A DNA stretch of 64,000 bases from positions 840,191 to 904,190 of the forward strand of contig NZ_JAAUVI010000001.1 in assembly GCF_021352225.1 (NCBI RefSeq), in the 5' to 3' direction. This document shows positions 60,787-64,000 of this stretch, piece by piece. Numbering within the stretch: the first letter of the stretch is position 1; every line of letters begins with the position of its first letter. The DNA comes from Methylobacterium sp. C25. GTDB taxonomy: Bacteria > Pseudomonadota > Alphaproteobacteria > Rhizobiales > Beijerinckiaceae. The position numbers were made by a program, and so were the translations under genes. The notes beneath the pieces are model-generated. The model saw only the letters and a program-made list of their open reading frames with translations. It did not search any database and was not told the origin of the DNA.

Positions 60787-62268
60787 TTAGGCATCGGCCG
60801 CCCTCAGGCTGCGCGTATCCGGCGCCGGGCGCCGCGCCTTGCGGGCGCGCTTGCGGTCACGGTCGGCTCCGAGCATCAGAGCGATTGCCCCGCCCAGCAG
60901 CAGGCCGAGCACCAGAGCGACCGGGAGGGCGATCCGTGGCGAGGGCGGCCAGGCGCGGACGCGGGCCGGCGTCGCGGTCGAGATGACGCGCACGTTCGTG
61001 TTGTTTAGCCGTTCCTGCTCGCCAGCCTCGCGCGAGCGCTTGAGGAAGGCCTCGTAGACACTACGCCGGGAATCGGCGGCACGCTCCAGCTCGCGCAGGC
61101 CGACGCTAGCACGGTCGGTCTTCGAGAGGTCGGCCTTCACCTGGTCGATGTTCTTATGAATCGCCGCCTCGCTCGCCGCAGCGCGGTCGTAATCCTTGCG
61201 CGTCGACTCGATGATGCGGGTCTTCTCGATCTGGATCAGCCGCTGGAGGTCGCGCTGCTGTGCTTCCATCTCGGCCATGGCCGGATGGCGGGAGCCGAGA
61301 CGGGTCGCGAGCTCCGCAGTATTGCGCGAGAGCGTCGCGTATTGCTGACGCAGGGCCTGCATCTCCAGCGATTGCAGCATCTCCGGCAGCGCCGTGCCGG
61401 CATCGCCAGCCGACATCTTCTTGGCCTGGTCGAACCGCGAGCGCGCCTCGGCGGTGCGGATCGAGGCCGTGACGAGCTGCTGGTTGAGGTCGCCGAGCTG
61501 CTGGTCGCTGAACGGACGACCGGTAGAGGTCGCCAGCTTGTTGGTCGCGCGATAGTTCGCGACCTTGCCCTCGGCCTCCTCCAGCGCCTCGCGCAGCGTG
61601 TTCAGGCGTGAGGTGAGCGAGTCCGAGACGCGCTTGGCCGCCTCGGTCCGGGCATTGGCCTCTTCCTCGAAATAAGCGTCGCCGATGGCATTGGCGATGG
61701 TGGCGGCCTTCTGGGGATCCTTCGACTTGGCCTGGACGTCGATCACGAAGGTCCGCTCCGGCCGGCGCACCAGGACGTTCTGGCGCAGGGTGTCGAGCGC
61801 CATGTTGACGGGGTCGCGGCTGGCCGCAGGCGGCATCATCCCGAGCGCGTTCTTCACGAAGGAGGCGAAGGGGCCGGTCGTGTCGGGCTTGGTGAACTCC
61901 TCGTCGTGATCGAGCCCGAGCTTGGCCACGACCCGGCGCAGAACGTTGTCCGACTGGATCACCTTGGTCTGGCTCTCGGCAAGCGAGACGCCGGCGTCGG
62001 ATTGCGGCGAGCGCACGGTGACGTCGTTGTCGACGCTGCGCAGGTCGGACGGGTCGATCAGGATCTGGATGCTCGAGACGTAGGTCGGGGTGAGCATGCC
62101 GAGCACGGCCACCGCAGCCGCCACCATGAACAGGCCGGACAGCACGATGAAGCCCGAACCGCGCCACAGGCGCCGGGCGGCCGAGGACAAGCTGAGGCCG
62201 GGGGCGGCCGGCTCGGCCATCACCATCCTCACTGGTTCGCCGCGCAGGGGACTGGCGAAATCGAACAT
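60787..62268 (-). CDS. Wzz/GumC-like exopolysaccharide chain-length protein
   Basis: A 493-residue inner-membrane co-polymerase. An N-terminal membrane helix (about residues 43-64) is followed by the Wzz signature PTYVSSIQILIDPSDLRSVD, a large periplasmic region with long coiled coils (residues about 190-390, QLGDLNQQLVTASIRTAEAR), and a second helix near the end (PRIALPVALVLGLLLGGAIA) after a Pro-rich segment. There is no C-terminal tyrosine-kinase domain with a Walker A motif, so it is the GumC/ExoP N-part type. Such proteins control chain length and export. The ATG at 62268 was chosen over a longer frame start at 62307. Confidence 0.9.
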   Translation of the reverse strand: MFDFASPLRGEPVRMVMAEPAAPGLSLSSAARRLWRGSGFIVLSGLFMVAAAVAVLGMLTPTYVSSIQILIDPSDLRSVDNDVTVRSPQSDAGVSLAESQTKVIQSDNVLRRVVAKLGLDHDEEFTKPDTTGPFASFVKNALGMMPPAASRDPVNMALDTLRQNVLVRRPERTFVIDVQAKSKDPQKAATIANAIGDAYFEEEANARTEAAKRVSDSLTSRLNTLREALEEAEGKVANYRATNKLATSTGRPFSDQQLGDLNQQLVTASIRTAEARSRFDQAKKMSAGDAGTALPEMLQSLEMQALRQQYATLSRNTAELATRLGSRHPAMAEMEAQQRDLQRLIQIEKTRIIESTRKDYDRAAASEAAIHKNIDQVKADLSKTDRASVGLRELERAADSRRSVYEAFLKRSREAGEQERLNNTNVRVISTATPARVRAWPPSPRIALPVALVLGLLLGGAIALMLGADRDRKRARKARRPAPDTRSLRAADA

Positions 62269-62662
62269 TTCACTCTTGCCTCGGTTCGACCTGCACCGTT
62301 CGGCCACGGGGACCGCCGGCGGGTCGGCGATGGTCTCGATTCATTGCCCTCTGTGCCGCTGCGGCACGTTCCGGCAACGAATGGGAAACCATGCGCAAGG
62401 CAGATGCCAAGACGATCTTCGCACTGAAACCCGACATATCCACGCGATTGTGGCCTTGCTGCGATGTCAGAGACCGATTTGGCAATTTGCGGAAATAATA
62501 TTAACCATTTTTCGGCGCTCGAAGAGTCCAGGTCTGGCCGTCTCATGTGTGCCGACTTGGAACAAGTCAGACTTGTTGCTCGACTTGCGTTGGCTGTACA
62601 GTCGGTACGTAGTTAATACGCTGTGCCATGTAGACGCGTATCTTGGCCCGGCGGCTGCGCCA
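62269..62662. other. Long intergenic region before the Wzz-like gene
   Basis: This 394 bp gap is AT-rich at about 62480-62520, where an AATAATATTAACC stretch stands out. It should contain the promoter of the leftward Wzz-like gene. ATACGC at 62616-62621 and GCGTAT at 62636-62641 form a short dyad near the stop of the upstream glycosyltransferase. No coding frame is supported. Confidence 0.45.
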
Positions 62663-63754
62663 TCAGGTCGGGGAGACGATGCCCGCGGGGTCGCCGTAGG
62701 CTGAAGCGTCCCTCTCCAGGAAGGCGCGGAAGCGCGCGAAATCGTCGGATGCGCGGGCGTTCCAGTGGGCGACGTTGTTGCGGGAGAAGGCGGCAGCCTG
62801 CGCAAGGCGACCGGAACGGGCGAAGCCGAGAAGCTCCCGGGCCGCCTCCTCCGGCCTCTCCGGATGGATGAACAGGCCGGACGAGCCCAGCACCTCGGAG
62901 AAGACCGGGGCCACAGGCGCCGCCACAGGCAGGCCGCCGTGCTGGACCTCGAGAAGCGGCAGGCCGAGCCCTTCCGCCTTCGCCGTCGAGAGCAGCATGT
63001 GGCAACGCCCCGCGAGGCTGCGCAGGCCGGAATCGTCGAGATATCCGTGCAGTGTGAGGAAGGGCGGCGGCGCATCGAGGAAGTCGTGCCGCCCCCAGCC
63101 GATCCGGCCGACGAGGTGCAGTTCGGCAGGAATGCCGGCCGCGTTGAGTGCGGCGGTGATGGCGACGGCAGCCGGATAGTTCTTGCGCGGCTCGACCGTG
63201 CCGATCGCCAGGAGCCGCAGGGGTTCGCCTAGCACATAGGTGGCCGGTCCGGCGAGGTCGCCGAGGCCGAAGACGTCGCTTACTGCCGGCCGCAAAAGCG
63301 CCACCAGCGCGTCGCGCCGGCACAGCCTGCGAAGGTCCTCGCCTGTGGTGCGCGAATTGACGAGGAAGGTTCGGCCGAACCGAGCGGCCAGAGCGAAACT
63401 CGGCGCCATGTAGGCGCGCGCGCGCCAGTTCAGATCCTGCGGCCGCGTCACCAGGAAGGTGTCGTGGATGTAGGTCACGCAGCGCCGGCCGAGCGCCAGG
63501 GCGAGCGGTCCCGGTGGGAAGCCGGGAAACACGAAGAGCGCCGAGGGATCGGCGAGACCGCGCGCCGGCAGGCCGAATTGCTGATCCAGAATCATCCGGG
63601 CGAGGCTCGGGGAGCGCAGCAGGCGCACCTCGTGCGGCGCGAGGCGCTCGGGGACGAACAGGTCGAGAGCCACGCGCTCGATCCCGGTGACCGGTCCGCG
63701 GATGTTGGTCTGGTCGACGTAGATGCGGCGTGGCGCAGTGCAAGCGGCTGTCAT
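62663..63754 (-). CDS. Glycosyltransferase family 4 (GT-B)
   Basis: A 363-residue GT4 glycosyltransferase with the C-terminal GT-B domain clear: AIGTVEPRKNYPAAVAITAA, LHGYLDDSGLRSLAGRCHML and the E-x7-E motif in KAEGLGLPLLEVQHGGLPVA. The N-half (RIYVDQTNIRGPVTGIERVA) is of the mannosyltransferase-like type found in EPS/LPS clusters. Its start overlaps the stop of the upstream partial gene by 4 bp (ATGA), so they form an operon. Donor and acceptor are unknown. Confidence 0.9.
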   Translation of the reverse strand: MTAACTAPRRIYVDQTNIRGPVTGIERVALDLFVPERLAPHEVRLLRSPSLARMILDQQFGLPARGLADPSALFVFPGFPPGPLALALGRRCVTYIHDTFLVTRPQDLNWRARAYMAPSFALAARFGRTFLVNSRTTGEDLRRLCRRDALVALLRPAVSDVFGLGDLAGPATYVLGEPLRLLAIGTVEPRKNYPAAVAITAALNAAGIPAELHLVGRIGWGRHDFLDAPPPFLTLHGYLDDSGLRSLAGRCHMLLSTAKAEGLGLPLLEVQHGGLPVAAPVAPVFSEVLGSSGLFIHPERPEEAARELLGFARSGRLAQAAAFSRNNVAHWNARASDDFARFRAFLERDASAYGDPAGIVSPT

Positions 63755-64000
63755 CCGGAGACCCTACGGCGGAGCAGGGCGGCGGCGTAGAGCGCCCTGC
63801 GCATCCAGAGCGGCATGCCGCGGCCAAACACGGCCTGCTTTGCCCGGCGCAACAGGCGGATCGCGGGCCGCGACGGCGCGGCGACGAGCCCGCTCGCGCC
63901 GGCCTGCCGGTCCCTGGCGAAGGCGAATTGCCGGAGCATCTCGGGGCGAAAACGCAGCCGTGTTTCCGGCGTAACGCCCGGCATTCCCGGCCAGCCGGCG
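63751..64000 (-). CDS. C-terminal part of a polysaccharide-cluster gene, truncated by the window
   Basis: The frame is open to the right edge, so the start is probably outside the window; an ATG at 63984 would give 77 residues. The visible part is basic and helical (RPAIRLLRRAKQAVFGRGMP, ending MRRALYAAALLRRRVSG), as in the C-termini of many glycosyltransferases or sulfotransferases, but no signature is visible. It overlaps the GT4 gene by 4 bp and therefore belongs to the same transcript. Confidence 0.55.
   Translation of the reverse strand, partial: AGWPGMPGVTPETRLRFRPEMLRQFAFARDRQAGASGLVAAPSRPAIRLLRRAKQAVFGRGMPLWMRRALYAAALLRRRVSG

Noticed and set aside
1..64000. CRISPR arrays, prophage, transposases or integrases
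   Set aside because: No regularly spaced repeats, no transposase or integrase motifs, and no duplicated attachment site next to tRNA-Glu were found by reading.

Overview
The window is a 64 kb piece of a high-GC alphaproteobacterial chromosome, most likely a Methylobacterium/Methylorubrum-type member of the Rhizobiales. This rests on gene content: DUF6894 and DUF6101 proteins, a NepR-like anti-sigma protein, a GcrA-type C-terminal domain, the alphaproteobacterial form of glutamate-cysteine ligase, the ubiA-rsmE-gshA neighbourhood, and a repeat of the 'CATTCCGGGGC' type. The assignment is inference; no marker such as methanol dehydrogenase or rRNA is present. I see no prophage, insertion sequence, CRISPR array or integrase, so most of the window reads as core or stable accessory chromosome.

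Layout. 1-6 kb: small membrane and envelope genes (YqhA family, an APC amino acid permease, the murein endopeptidase MepA, a PRC-barrel protein, a MarR regulator). 6-15 kb: a complete D-glucarate/galactarate catabolic locus. GudP imports the sugar acids, GudD and GarD dehydrate them to the same 5-keto-4-deoxyglucarate, GarL splits this to pyruvate and tartronate semialdehyde, GarR/GlxR reduces the semialdehyde to glycerate, and Hyi links it to hydroxypyruvate. A LysR gene lies inside the locus. Matching TGC-N7-GCA dyads, embedded in a longer conserved block, lie upstream of both gudD and gudP, which points to one regulon. 15-19 kb: an orphan NepR-like protein, a Tat-exported cupin-like protein, an L,D-transpeptidase, and a divergent OmpR-type two-component system with a PmrA-like CTTAAG-N5-CTTAAG box. 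19-22.7 kb: a type I secretion ABC/HlyD pair without a substrate gene, then tRNA-Glu.

22.7-31.7 kb: RlmB, an orphan CHASE3-type hybrid histidine kinase, a CYTH/CHAD protein, a GcrA-C-terminal-only protein, a Pit phosphate transporter preceded by a Pho-box-like repeat, and UDP-glucuronate 4-epimerase. 31.7-46 kb: a ClC channel with CBS domains, tartrate dehydrogenase, GST, a LysR gene divergent from two aldo-keto reductases with a symmetric operator between them, a BKACE enzyme, a metabolite:H+ symporter, a Gly-rich DUF1236 protein and malate synthase G. 46-59 kb: mixed housekeeping and stress genes (HrcA, CspA, CysQ, UbiA, RsmE, GshA, TusA, NUDIX) with small alphaproteobacterial hypotheticals and a frameshifted SEC-C gene. 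59-64 kb: the edge of a surface polysaccharide cluster (WecG/TagA-type transferase, polysaccharide deacetylase, Wzz/GumC chain-length protein, GT4 transferase) running off the right end.

The most informative non-coding signals are the two shared glucarate operators, the Pho box before pit, the PmrA-like box and the AKR/LysR palindrome. I did not find a clearly new multi-gene system. The best candidates for follow-up are the glucarate regulon and the lone regulatory-domain proteins (NepR-like and GcrA-like).
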